Assembly (NCBI GenBank): GCA_938003875.1
Contig: CALKWO010000339.1
Coordinates: 1 to 22,803 of the forward strand
Length of the DNA stretch: 22,803 nucleotides
Source: an uncultured bacterium
GTDB taxonomy: Bacteria > Planctomycetota > Uabimicrobiia > Uabimicrobiales > JABWCH01
Direction: 5' to 3'
The translations under genes were made by a program, and so were the position numbers. The notes below the pieces were generated by a model. It ran no database searches and had not been told where the DNA came from. It was given only the letters and a program-made list of their open reading frames with translations. Positions 8,432 through 17,200 of the stretch are shown piece by piece. The stretch's first letter is position 1; the number at the start of each line of letters is the position of its first letter.

Positions 8432-8649
8432 TTACCACAGAGGCACAGAGAACACAGAGAAAAATGAGAAGAGAACCACAGATGGACACAAATAAACACG
8501 GATATAGTATTTAAAATAGTCTCATTCGGCTGGATAAAGAAACGATAAAATTGGAGAAAACTATTATAAAAAATTATTTGTGTTCATCTGTGTTTATCCG
8601 TGGTTCAAAAGCTAAAAGCTCTCTGTATACTCTGTGTCTCTGTGGTTAA
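8432..8649. repeat. Nested inverted-repeat element of ACCACAGAG/ACCACAGATG type
   Basis: The left arm contains TTACCACAGAGGCACAGAG (8432 on) and then ACCACAGATGGACACAAA (8475 on). The right arm contains their reverse complements in reverse order, TTCATCTGTGTTTATCCG (from 8582) and CTCTGTGTCTCTGTGGTTAA (8630-8649). The arms are built from a 9-10-nt periodic ACACAGAG-like word. Such non-coding repeats are dispersed in many bacterial genomes. This copy sits just upstream of the plus-strand envelope cluster and is long enough to fold into an extended hairpin. Confidence 0.8.
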
Positions 8650-8710
8650 TTCTATTTTTGTAATTTACAATGGTAACACCACTAATAATTTTTAAGAAAG
8701 GCAATATCTT

Positions 8711-9448
8711 ATGCGTGTAAAAATATTCATTTTATTATTCGCTGCCTTATTATACCATTTTTCTGCTTTCGCAGTCACTTTATCTGCGGTGGCAGATAGC
8801 TTTATTTGTTCTTACTCTGCAGAACAAAATACGAATTTTGGAACAGACGATTTGTTGATAAAGAATGCTGCCCCTAGCGTGACAGGAAGCTTTAGCAGAA
8901 AAGTCTATATCAAATTCAGTCTGGCTTCATTAGGAGCTACCGCTGTTACTCAGGCTTTTCTTAATCTTAGACAAATTGCTGGTGGAGGGGATGCTGTCAG
9001 TGGAACACAAACGTTTCATGTCTATGGGCTGAATGACCTGGCATCGGGTGAAAACTGGGGAGAAACGAGCATTACCTGGGCTAATGCACCTGGTAACAAT
9101 ACGTCAAGCACATACGGCATGTCTGCTCAGGCAACTTTGCTAGGGACATTTACGATCAATGGAACAGGTTACTCAGGCAATCTTATCCAGTTCTCTAACA
9201 GCAACCTGATCAACTTCTTAAACAGCGATACAAACGATTTGGTCACTTTCATGGTTACCAGAGAAACCTATGATAGCAACTATTCTGGATACATCCACAC
9301 TTTCGCTTCCAGAGAGGACGGAGCAACAGGCCCCAATCTACTTCTGGAAACCATGTCTGTTGTCCCAGAGTATTCCTCTTTTCTTTTTGCAACACTAGGG
9401 ATTTTATTTTTTGTAGTCTATAAAAAAGGAATTTCTGGATGTTTTTAA
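8711..9448 (+). CDS. DNRLRE (CBM96-like) domain PEP-CTERM protein
   Basis: This is a secreted protein of 245 residues with a signal peptide (about 1-21, ending AFA). The N-terminal segment ADSFICSYSAEQNTNFG, followed by SRKVYIKFSLASLG and GENWGETSITWANAP, matches the pattern of DNRLRE domains. These are beta-sandwich modules often found in surface carbohydrate-binding or adhesion proteins. The C-terminus has VPEYSS, a hydrophobic helix and a Lys-containing tail, a PEP-CTERM variant with Tyr at the second variable place. The start has an AAGAAAGG ribosome binding site. Its last 10 nt overlap the amidase start, so the two genes are probably coupled. The fold is a reasonable call from motifs. 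The ligand is unknown. Confidence 0.82.
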   Translation: MRVKIFILLFAALLYHFSAFAVTLSAVADSFICSYSAEQNTNFGTDDLLIKNAAPSVTGSFSRKVYIKFSLASLGATAVTQAFLNLRQIAGGGDAVSGTQTFHVYGLNDLASGENWGETSITWANAPGNNTSSTYGMSAQATLLGTFTINGTGYSGNLIQFSNSNLINFLNSDTNDLVTFMVTRETYDSNYSGYIHTFASREDGATGPNLLLETMSVVPEYSSFLFATLGILFFVVYKKGISGCF

Positions 9449-10974
9449 AACGATTTTTGCTTCTTTCTTTTGTACTCTTGAGTCTTTGTGCCCAGGAAAA
9501 TCCAGAGATCATCCAGCCTGCTTCCAGAGAAGAAGGGCTGAAAGACATTGGACGCTATGTGGAACTTTTTGCTTCTCGCAATGCTCTTGTTTCTTTGAGC
9601 AGCCTGGACTATATTCGCTATTTCGGTAAGGATGCTTTGCCTTTTCTATTGCAAGGGTTGAAGCATTCTGATTCTCAGGTACGCTGTTTTTCTGCCATAG
9701 CCCTGAGTCGTATTCCTGATAAAAGCAGCATCGCTCCTTTGATCGCGCTTATATCAGAACCAGGAACCATGAATCTGCAAGTCCTTTCCGATGATGGACA
9801 AAAAATTCATCCTGCTTATGATATGTCTTTCAAAAATGCTGTGCAGGACAATGCTCTTCGTTCCCTTCAGAGTATCACTGGCCTTTCCTTTGGGCCCATC
9901 GGAGAAGAGTCGAAATATAAAGAAATAGCCCAAAAATGGCAGGAATGGTGGGCAAAAGATGGGAAAAGTTTTGTCTTGCCTCAAAAGATAGAATTAAGCA
10001 ATCTTTTGCCTGAAGAAGCCAAATATCCTATACCAGACTATGCTGTATATCTCAAAGATGTTAGAATTTGTCTGGACCCTGGTCATGGCGGCGAATCGGA
10101 AAAGGTTGGATACAAGAGAGGGCCATCGGGAAATCAGGAAGCCGAATCCAATCTGCGTTTAGGTCGTTATCTGAGAGATTTCCTGAAAAAATGCGGAGCC
10201 ATACCCCTGATGACCAGAGACAGCGACAGGTTTGTCTCTCTCAAGGATAGAACCCAGGTTGCCAACCTTCATGGAGCCAATCTCTTTGTCTCTATCCATC
10301 ATAACTGGACATATCGCTATACAGCTCAGGCAACGACTATATGGTATCATAAAACGCCTGATTACAAACCTGCTGCCATGGATATGGCACGCTATATTTT
10401 TCAGGAATTCACCAGCAAAGTCCCCATGAGAGAACTAGATGCCTCTATGGGTCTTAAGTCTGATACCTTGATCTACCAGATCGGTTTTGGTGTTCTTCGG
10501 GATCTTAGTCCTGAAATTCCTGGTGTTCTTTGCGAGCTGGCTTTTTTCTCCAATCTGGAAACAGAGCTAAAAATGAGAGATCCCGAATTTCTAAAACAGG
10601 AAGCTTACGGCGTTTTTTTAGGTCTGGCTCGTTATTTATATGCAGGCATCCCTTCTTATAAAATCATAGAGCCAAAAGAAAACATCATCTCCTGTTCTCA
10701 GCCAGAATTCAAGATCCAGCTTAGCGATGGATTGGAAGAACGCACTGGATGGGACAAACAAGCTAAGGTTTTTGCACGTCAAATGGTTGTAGAACTGGAC
10801 GGCAAGCCTGTCTCTTATCAATATAATCCAGCAACATCTACTCTGGAATTCATGCCCTCTTCGCCTCTGAGTCAGGGAGAGCATAGTATCCAGATTTTTT
10901 TCATGAATCTGAACAAAAACCACAACTGGGGTAAAATATATCGTTTCAGCATTCAGGAAAAAGAGAAAAAATGA
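9439..10974 (+). CDS. N-acetylmuramoyl-L-alanine amidase with N-terminal HEAT-like repeats
   Basis: This 511-residue exported zinc amidase should cleave the bond between N-acetylmuramate and the L-Ala of the stem peptide in the periplasm. A signal peptide covers about 1-18. Residues about 55-150 show HEAT-like helices (GKDALPFLLQGLKHSDSQVR, SRIPDKSSIAPLIALI). The Amidase_3 domain (about 207-400) carries LDPGHGG (zinc His 216), a Glu in GNQEAESNL, SIHHN (His 287) and CELAFFSN (catalytic Glu 366). The C-terminal 100 residues look like a beta-domain of unknown role. The zinc and catalytic residues all appear present, so it is probably active. It overlaps both neighbours, by 10 nt upstream and 4 nt (ATGA) downstream, placing it in a coupled envelope operon. 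Confidence 0.92.
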   Translation: MFLKRFLLLSFVLLSLCAQENPEIIQPASREEGLKDIGRYVELFASRNALVSLSSLDYIRYFGKDALPFLLQGLKHSDSQVRCFSAIALSRIPDKSSIAPLIALISEPGTMNLQVLSDDGQKIHPAYDMSFKNAVQDNALRSLQSITGLSFGPIGEESKYKEIAQKWQEWWAKDGKSFVLPQKIELSNLLPEEAKYPIPDYAVYLKDVRICLDPGHGGESEKVGYKRGPSGNQEAESNLRLGRYLRDFLKKCGAIPLMTRDSDRFVSLKDRTQVANLHGANLFVSIHHNWTYRYTAQATTIWYHKTPDYKPAAMDMARYIFQEFTSKVPMRELDASMGLKSDTLIYQIGFGVLRDLSPEIPGVLCELAFFSNLETELKMRDPEFLKQEAYGVFLGLARYLYAGIPSYKIIEPKENIISCSQPEFKIQLSDGLEERTGWDKQAKVFARQMVVELDGKPVSYQYNPATSTLEFMPSSPLSQGEHSIQIFFMNLNKNHNWGKIYRFSIQEKEKK

Positions 10975-12047
10975 GTTTCAGTATAAAAGTTTTTTTATTT
11001 TTCCCGATTCTGCTTCTTGTTGCTTGTGCAACCTACGAGAGTTCTATAGAGAGTCTTTTTTCTGATATAGAACGTTATGCCAGAACCCTTCCCGATAAAA
11101 AAAACGACTCTGCTGTCGTAGTTCTGGAAAAAAAATTAGAAGAAATTCTTTTCCATTCTCATTTCCCCTGGATTTCAGAAGAAAAAACTGTTTTTTTGCT
11201 GGATGCTATAGAAAACTATCAGTTGGGCTATTTCATGCACCCTACCAGAGAAAGATGGAAAAAGCTTCAGAAATTTTATCTTATTTTCGAACAAAAGATT
11301 ACCACTACACAAAAAGCAAGATACCAGGAATTCTATAAATTAAAAGGCATGATCGCCCAGATCAAAGTCAGGAGTGATCGTGCCGAGGATTCTATTCCAT
11401 CTCTGCTAGGCTATTGGAATAAGAACCCCCAGGACATTAGCGATTTTCTTATCCAAATTCAGCAAAGATGGGAAATGGGGGGAATTCTTCTAAAAAAATC
11501 AGAAAATTGGGAAATGCTCTGCCTGGAGGACCAAGAAAAAAACAGAACCAGGCAATATATAGAAGAATTCAAAAGGAACGAATTTCGTAATCTAAACATT
11601 CTGGAAGAAAAATTTCTAAACCGCCTGGAATTGAGAAAAACAGGAGCAGATCATTATACAATCGCTTATAGCAATGTCATTATTCCTAAAGCAAAAGAAA
11701 AATTTGCCCTGATTCGTGCTTTAGCCAAAAAAAACGCTCTGGATGAAAAAGAAGCCGATCTTTTAGAAAAGGCGAAAAAAAAGCTGTACTTCTTTGGGCT
11801 GGAAAAAATGCTGCTTCGGCATAGCTATTTTTTAGATGCTTCCCAATATATGGCAAATCCAGAGCTGGTATTCTTCTTTCATACGCATCCACACGATCCC
11901 AGAATTTTCTACAAAAAACCACCATCAGGCCAGGATCTGGCTATGAGCCTGCGTATTGGCCCTATGCTGGTCTTCGATATGCAAAAAGACTGCATTGATG
12001 TGTATGCTGTCGTCTTTGGTAAAAGCGAAAAAATCAAAACTTTCTAG
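10971..12047 (+). CDS. Lipoprotein with possible JAMM/MPN-like metal site
   Basis: The product has 358 residues. The signal sequence ends LLLVAC, so Cys 19 is a likely lipidation site and the protein is membrane-anchored. The middle is helical and rich in Lys and Glu. The C-terminal part contains FFFHTHP (His 304, His 306), then PPSGQD (Ser 319, Asp 322), then beta-strand-like stretches. HxHP followed by SxxD is the hallmark of JAMM/MPN+ and DUF4329-like proteins, and a Glu in WEMGGILL (168) could be the usual upstream acid. The spacing between HxH and SxxD is about 5 residues longer than usual, and the stretch from the Glu to HxH is long. The fold is therefore only a hypothesis. The start overlaps the amidase stop, suggesting a shared peptidoglycan role. 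Confidence 0.8.
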   Translation: MSFSIKVFLFFPILLLVACATYESSIESLFSDIERYARTLPDKKNDSAVVVLEKKLEEILFHSHFPWISEEKTVFLLDAIENYQLGYFMHPTRERWKKLQKFYLIFEQKITTTQKARYQEFYKLKGMIAQIKVRSDRAEDSIPSLLGYWNKNPQDISDFLIQIQQRWEMGGILLKKSENWEMLCLEDQEKNRTRQYIEEFKRNEFRNLNILEEKFLNRLELRKTGADHYTIAYSNVIIPKAKEKFALIRALAKKNALDEKEADLLEKAKKKLYFFGLEKMLLRHSYFLDASQYMANPELVFFFHTHPHDPRIFYKKPPSGQDLAMSLRIGPMLVFDMQKDCIDVYAVVFGKSEKIKTF

Positions 12048-12068
12048 TTTTTTAAAGAGAGAAAAATT

Positions 12069-12890
12069 ATGAAAAAATGTCTTTTAGCAATTTGTTTATT
12101 TTATCTTTTTGGTATGCTGCAAGCGCAAGATGCACAGGAAAACTTTTTGAAGGGACAAGAGCTTTTAAAGCAAAGCAATTTTGAAGAAGCATTGAAATGC
12201 TTTGAAAAGGCCTGGAAATTAGATAAATCTAAGGAATCATATAAAAGGGAATACATGCTTTTACGCCAGGTTATCAAGGTTCGTCAATATCTTCCCAAAG
12301 AGTCTAATCAGGAAAAATGGGCTTCTATGGCCTATTCTTTGTATACCTACTATACTCAGTGTAAAGCCTATGATGAAATGATTGCTATAGCCAAAGAAAT
12401 CCATGAAAAAGTTTCCAATGATGATTCATTTTTGCTTGTGGCGGAAACATATATCCTTACCCAGAAAAATAAAGAAGCCATCCAATGGATTTCCCCTGCA
12501 AAACCTCTGTCTCCCTTTCTGAACATCCTTTATGCCATAGCATTAGCAAGAACAGGAGAAATAGAAGAAAGCAAAAAAATCTATGGGGAACTGGCCAAAA
12601 AAGATCAAAAAAATGTTTTCTATATTTTCTACAAAGCTTCTTTGGAATCCCTGATTGGCTATAAAGAAACCGCGCTAAAGACGCTCGCAGTTTGCTTTAA
12701 ATATACTCCTTCTGCCCAACTGGTATTATTGCAAGAAAGAGCCATGGAGTTGCCTGACTTTAAGGCTCTTCATCAAGATCAGGCTTTTAAAGAAGTCATG
12801 AAAATCCGTTCTATGCTGCCAGAGTCTTCTTGCAGTGAAGGAAAAGATTGTAGCACATGTCCCAGTAGAAGCAAATGCGGAGGCCAATAG
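12069..12890 (+). CDS. Secreted TPR protein with cysteine-rich C-terminus
   Basis: The product has 273 residues with a signal peptide (about 1-20, MKKCLLAICLFYLFGMLQAQ). Tetratricopeptide-like helices follow from about residue 24 (FLKGQELLKQSNFEEALKCF, EKAWKLDKSKESY), with more helical pairs to about 245. The last 20 residues are unusual: SSCSEGKDCSTCPSRSKCGG has four Cys, which could bind metal or form disulfides. It lies 21 nt after the lipoprotein gene, and its stop is 3 nt before the polyferredoxin start. It is therefore likely co-transcribed and may act with that redox protein. A scaffold or partner-binding role is what TPR proteins usually have; nothing more specific can be said. Confidence 0.82.
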   Translation: MKKCLLAICLFYLFGMLQAQDAQENFLKGQELLKQSNFEEALKCFEKAWKLDKSKESYKREYMLLRQVIKVRQYLPKESNQEKWASMAYSLYTYYTQCKAYDEMIAIAKEIHEKVSNDDSFLLVAETYILTQKNKEAIQWISPAKPLSPFLNILYAIALARTGEIEESKKIYGELAKKDQKNVFYIFYKASLESLIGYKETALKTLAVCFKYTPSAQLVLLQERAMELPDFKALHQDQAFKEVMKIRSMLPESSCSEGKDCSTCPSRSKCGGQ

Positions 12891-12893
12891 TAC

Positions 12894-14054
12894 ATGAAGA
12901 CAACAAGACATATTGTTCAAGCCATTATCTTTTTAGTGATCTTGGTAGCCGTGTTTCTCATCCAGGGAAATGCAGAGAAGTGGTGTCCATTTGGTGGAGT
13001 AGAGGCAATCTACACCTATATCAAAGAGGGCAATATGCCCTGCTCTTTAGGCGTTTCTAATTTTTATATTCTGGCAGCAGTCTTGTTGATCACCTTGCTG
13101 GTAAAAAGGGCTTTTTGCGGTTATCTTTGCCCTATCGGTATGCTTTCCGAAGCTGCAAGAGGCTTAGGAAAACTCCTTGGGATCAAAGCAAGGAGAGTTT
13201 CAGAAAGACAGGAAAGCCTCTTTTCTCTTGCAAAATATTTCTTTCTAGCACTTTTGTTATATTTCACCTATAAAAGCGGAGAGCTGATTTTTCGTGGCTT
13301 TGATCCATGCTATGCTCTTTTGAGCCGACATGGTGAAGACATCACCTTCTGGGCGTATGTCGTTTCAGCAACGATTCTTGCAGCTTCTTTTTTTCTTACC
13401 ATGCCTTTCTGTAGGTGGATTTGCCCTCTGGCTGCTGTCTTGAATCCTTTTTCCCGCTTTGGGCTTGCCAGAATCCAGAGAAAAGAAAATGCCTGTACTT
13501 CTTGCGGTAAGTGCAGCCGTGTATGCCCTATGAATATTCCTGTACATAAAGTTAGCCAGGTTTCCCAAGCCAGGTGCATCACATGCTTTCAGTGCCTTGA
13601 GGAATGCCCAGAAAAAGAGGCCTTATGCTGGTCAACTCCTTTTTCTGCAAAGAAGTTACCAGTCTGGATGATACTCATCGTCATCGCACTCTTTCTTGGC
13701 GGAGCGGTGGCAGGCGACTATCTTTACCCCATTGCTTCTTTTGTCCGCTCCAAAGGAGAAAAACCAGAAAAAATCGCCCAGGTTGTTTTATCTTTAGAAA
13801 ACCTGACATGCAGAGGCAGAGCCAATCTTTTGGTATACTATTTATACAGGGATGATATGTATCAGATACCTGGATATTTAAAACTAGAAGCATGGCCTGG
13901 CCCTGGCTTCGCAAAAGCAACTGTCAGCTACGACCCATCGGAAACCCAGGAAGAACAAATTAAAGAAGCCCTCACAGAGCCTTATTTCGACACAGTCCTA
14001 AGAATATGGCGCAATCCACCATTTAAAATACAAGGCTACAATCCATTGGAGTAG
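12894..14054 (+). CDS. Membrane 4Fe-4S polyferredoxin (NapH/YccM-like) with HMA-like C-terminus
   Basis: The product has 386 residues and resembles NapH/NosR/RdxA-type membrane electron carriers. Transmembrane helices lie near 8-24, 57-70, 110-125, 151-170 and 256-275. Two membrane CxxxCP motifs are present (FCGYLCP, Cys 75/79; FCRWICP, Cys 173/177). Two classic 4Fe-4S clusters follow (CTSCGKCSRVCP, 201-212; CITCFQCLEECP, 228-239). After the last helix, residues about 295-370 resemble a heavy-metal-associated fold, but with one Cys (LTCRGRA) where CxxC is expected. A GGAGG lies just upstream of the ATG at 12894, over the end of the TPR gene. Family function is electron transfer across or along the membrane. 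The partner here is not visible. Confidence 0.88.
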   Translation: MKTTRHIVQAIIFLVILVAVFLIQGNAEKWCPFGGVEAIYTYIKEGNMPCSLGVSNFYILAAVLLITLLVKRAFCGYLCPIGMLSEAARGLGKLLGIKARRVSERQESLFSLAKYFFLALLLYFTYKSGELIFRGFDPCYALLSRHGEDITFWAYVVSATILAASFFLTMPFCRWICPLAAVLNPFSRFGLARIQRKENACTSCGKCSRVCPMNIPVHKVSQVSQARCITCFQCLEECPEKEALCWSTPFSAKKLPVWMILIVIALFLGGAVAGDYLYPIASFVRSKGEKPEKIAQVVLSLENLTCRGRANLLVYYLYRDDMYQIPGYLKLEAWPGPGFAKATVSYDPSETQEEQIKEALTEPYFDTVLRIWRNPPFKIQGYNPLE

Positions 14055-14123
14055 CGTGATCAAAATGTGATGTCTACGCTTATAAGCTATTGCAAGACAA
14101 GTTTGAGTCTTGTGTAAAAACCC

Positions 14124-14277
14124 CCTAACTCAAAATTTAACTACAAAATTTTTTACCACGAAGGGCACGAAGGACACAAAGAAAAAATTTTAAGAACTAT
14201 AGCCTTCGTGGTTTTCATGTCCTTCGTGGTGCAAAATCTTTACATTTTCAAATGAGCCTTTAGTTATCCGAGTTAGG
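14124..14277. repeat. Inverted-repeat element of ACCACGAAGG type between convergent genes
   Basis: TTACCACGAAGGGCACGAAGG (from 14153, first 20 nt relevant) repeats the word CACGAAGG with 9-nt spacing. It is mirrored by CCTTCGTGG (from 14202) and CCTTCGTGGT (14221-14230). Outer arms CCTAACTC (from 14124) and GAGTTAGG (to 14277) bracket the element. It fills the gap between the stops of the convergent genes ending at 14054 and 14282, where its hairpin could also end transcription from both sides. No gene is visible in the gap. Confidence 0.75.
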
Positions 14278-14281
14278 CACA

Positions 14282-17200
14282 TTACAAAAAGAAATCCAGT
14301 TGTTCTCCTTCCTGCTTTTTCGGTTTAGAGGGTTTCCGCTTTGTTGTTACAAAAGATTGCAGATTTTGGGGGATTTCCTGAAAATAGCGTGTGGGGTCAT
14401 GGGATTCCTCTTTGCCGAACAAAAGGCGTTTTTGACTGTGGGTCAGGTATAGAAGCTCTTTTGCTCTTGTCATTCCAACATAAAACAATCGTCTTTCCTC
14501 TTCTTCTGTTTCTTTGTCCCATCCAAAGCGGGTAAACGGGAGGAGGGTTTCCTCGCAGCCTGCAATGAATACAACAGGGAATTCCAGACCTTTTGATGCA
14601 TGAAGAGTGAGCAAGGCAATCTTTTCTGCTCTTGGATCAAATTCGTCTACATGCTCATGCAGGGCAATGTGAGATAAAAATTCTCGGAGATCTTGGAAAA
14701 AAGAAGCAGCCTGGCAGATTCTATTCATGCTTTCTTTTTCGAGCTGGAGACAAGGCCAGGAAATCTGCGCTGCAAGAGAGGCAATCCAATCGCCTAAAGG
14801 ATTGGTAGGCTGGCATTGCTTTAGTATTCTGGTAAGCTCATAGATGCTTTCTCTGGCGGGAGCGGGGAGATGCTGGGGAATTTCTTCCAGAAAAGGACGC
14901 TGGTGTTCTTTCCATATTGCTATGCTTTTATCGCCAATACCTGGCATTTCCTGAAGAAGACGATAGAAAGAAGGGCTGGCCTGGGGATGCAGAAAAAGTT
15001 GAAAAAGGGCTTTCCAGTTTTGGATTTTTTCCTGCTTCCAGAAAGGCTCTGTGCCAATACATTGATAAGGCATAGAGGATTCTGCAAAAGCCTCCTGTAA
15101 GATTTTGCTTTGTTGCGATGTCCTATAGAGTACTGCGAAGCTCTGGAATGTATAGGAGGATTCTTGTATGGTCGATTTGTCTGTAGCCAGCATGGTAATT
15201 CCACCCATAAGTTCCTGGATCGTATGAATGATGAATTGAGCCTCTATCCTTTCGTGGGAGGCCTGGTAGACCTGAATATTTTTGCCTTTTTTTTGGGCTT
15301 TTAGCTCTCCTGGAATACGGTTTTTATTATGAGAAACCAAGAACGATGCTGCATCTGTGATATTCTTACTGGAGCGATAGTTCTGGCAGAGTCGTATCTG
15401 TTTTGCTTGGGGGAATTCTTGAGAGAAATCCAGGAAGTACTGCATATTCGCTCCGCGGAAAGAATAGATTGCCTGGTCAGGATCACCGATAGCGAAAAAA
15501 TCGGTGTTTTCTGCAACGAGAAGCTTCAAGAGATGGTGCTGGGCATTCGCTATATCCTGGTATTCGTCTACTGCAACCACACAGAATCTTTCCTGATATT
15601 CCTTTTGCGTTTCTGGATTCTCTCGCAAAAGGCGGACAGGAAGATAGACAAGATCTTCCAGGGTGATTGCATGGTTGCTTTGTAATATTTCGTTATATTT
15701 TAGATAGAAATCCTGGAATTCCTTATCCTCTATGCTCTCAGGAGATACAAGATCATTTTTGGCAAGAGCAACTTTTTCCAGCCATTCTTTTTTTCCATCC
15801 AGAAGTTTGTGGATTTCTTCTTTCTCGTACAAGACAAAATCTTGAGGAAGCCCAACAAGATTTCCCTTTTCTTTTAGAATTTGCAGTCCCAGACGATGGA
15901 AAGTACAAATCGTCATTTCTTCAGAGATGTCTCCCAAAACCTGCTTCATCCTTGATTTCATTTCTTCTGCTGCTTTATTGGTAAAGGTGATGGCAAGAAT
16001 GCTTCTGGCTGGCATTTTCCTCTCTTGCACAAGATAGGCCAGGCGGCAGGCAAGGGTCATGGTCTTTCCAGTACCTGGCCCTGCAATAACAAGAACCTGT
16101 TTATCCTGGCATTCGACAGCCTCTTTCTGCTCTGCATTCAAGGTTTCCCAGATGCTTTGTGCTATTGCATCAGGAACATTTTCTTGGATTTTGGTAATTT
16201 TTTCTCGTTTTTTGGCAGGTGACTTTTTTTCTTTTTCCTGAAATCCAAAGAAGGTTTCCTGAGGGAGATACTTTTCCCTTTCTCCTGGTTGGAATATCTG
16301 GATTGTGCCATACTCACCATCATATCCTCCTGCGATTTCCAGATTTCCTTCACGCGCTCTGCGGACGGCTTCTGCTAAAATCACAGAGCCTTTTTTTTCC
16401 AACTCTTCTAGCGGAGTATTGCTGATGATTTCCAGCTCTGGGCCAAATTTCTTCAAGACAGAAAAATACTCTGTTTCCACTTTCTTGCTGGTTTCCTTGA
16501 CTCCCAGAACTTGGCCCAGGATTGTTTCCAGGCCAATCAAATTGCGAAAGGGGAAAGGCTTGGGAGGTTTTTCGCCTGCTTTTCTGTCTGCAAGCTCGGC
16601 GATTCTGTGTAAAACACCCAGGGTGATTTTGCCACCACACATAGGGCAGATTCCCTTGTACTCTATGCTTTGCTCTGGAGTCAGCCTGAGTTTGCATTTG
16701 CTGTGTCCATCGAGATGGTATTTCCCTTCATCAGGATAGAATTCGATAGTGCCCAAAAATTTTTCCGCATCTCCTCTTTTGAGAGCGTCAAATAAGCCTG
16801 GATAGGAAAATTCACAGGAAAAAAGGTTGGCTTCCCTGCCCAATTTAGAAGGAGAATGCGCATCGGAATTGGAAACCAGGGTAAATCGATCCAACTGAGA
16901 ACACATCCAGTTCATGGGAGGGTCGGAAGAGAGACCTGTTTCCAGGGCAAAGATATAAGGCGTAAGCTCTTCAAAGCATTCCTCGATGTGATCAAATCCT
17001 GAATTCGCTCCAAATAAAGAAAACCACGGTGTCCAGATATGGGCAGGGATAAGGTATATTTCAGGCGAGATTTCCAGCAATATTTCCAAAAGGTGATGCG
17101 AGTCCAGTCCCAATATAGGGCGGCCATCGGACTTGATGTTTCCGATTTGCGAAAGCCTGTAAGAAATTTTTTTAGCGACTTCCAGATTTGGGGCAAAGAC

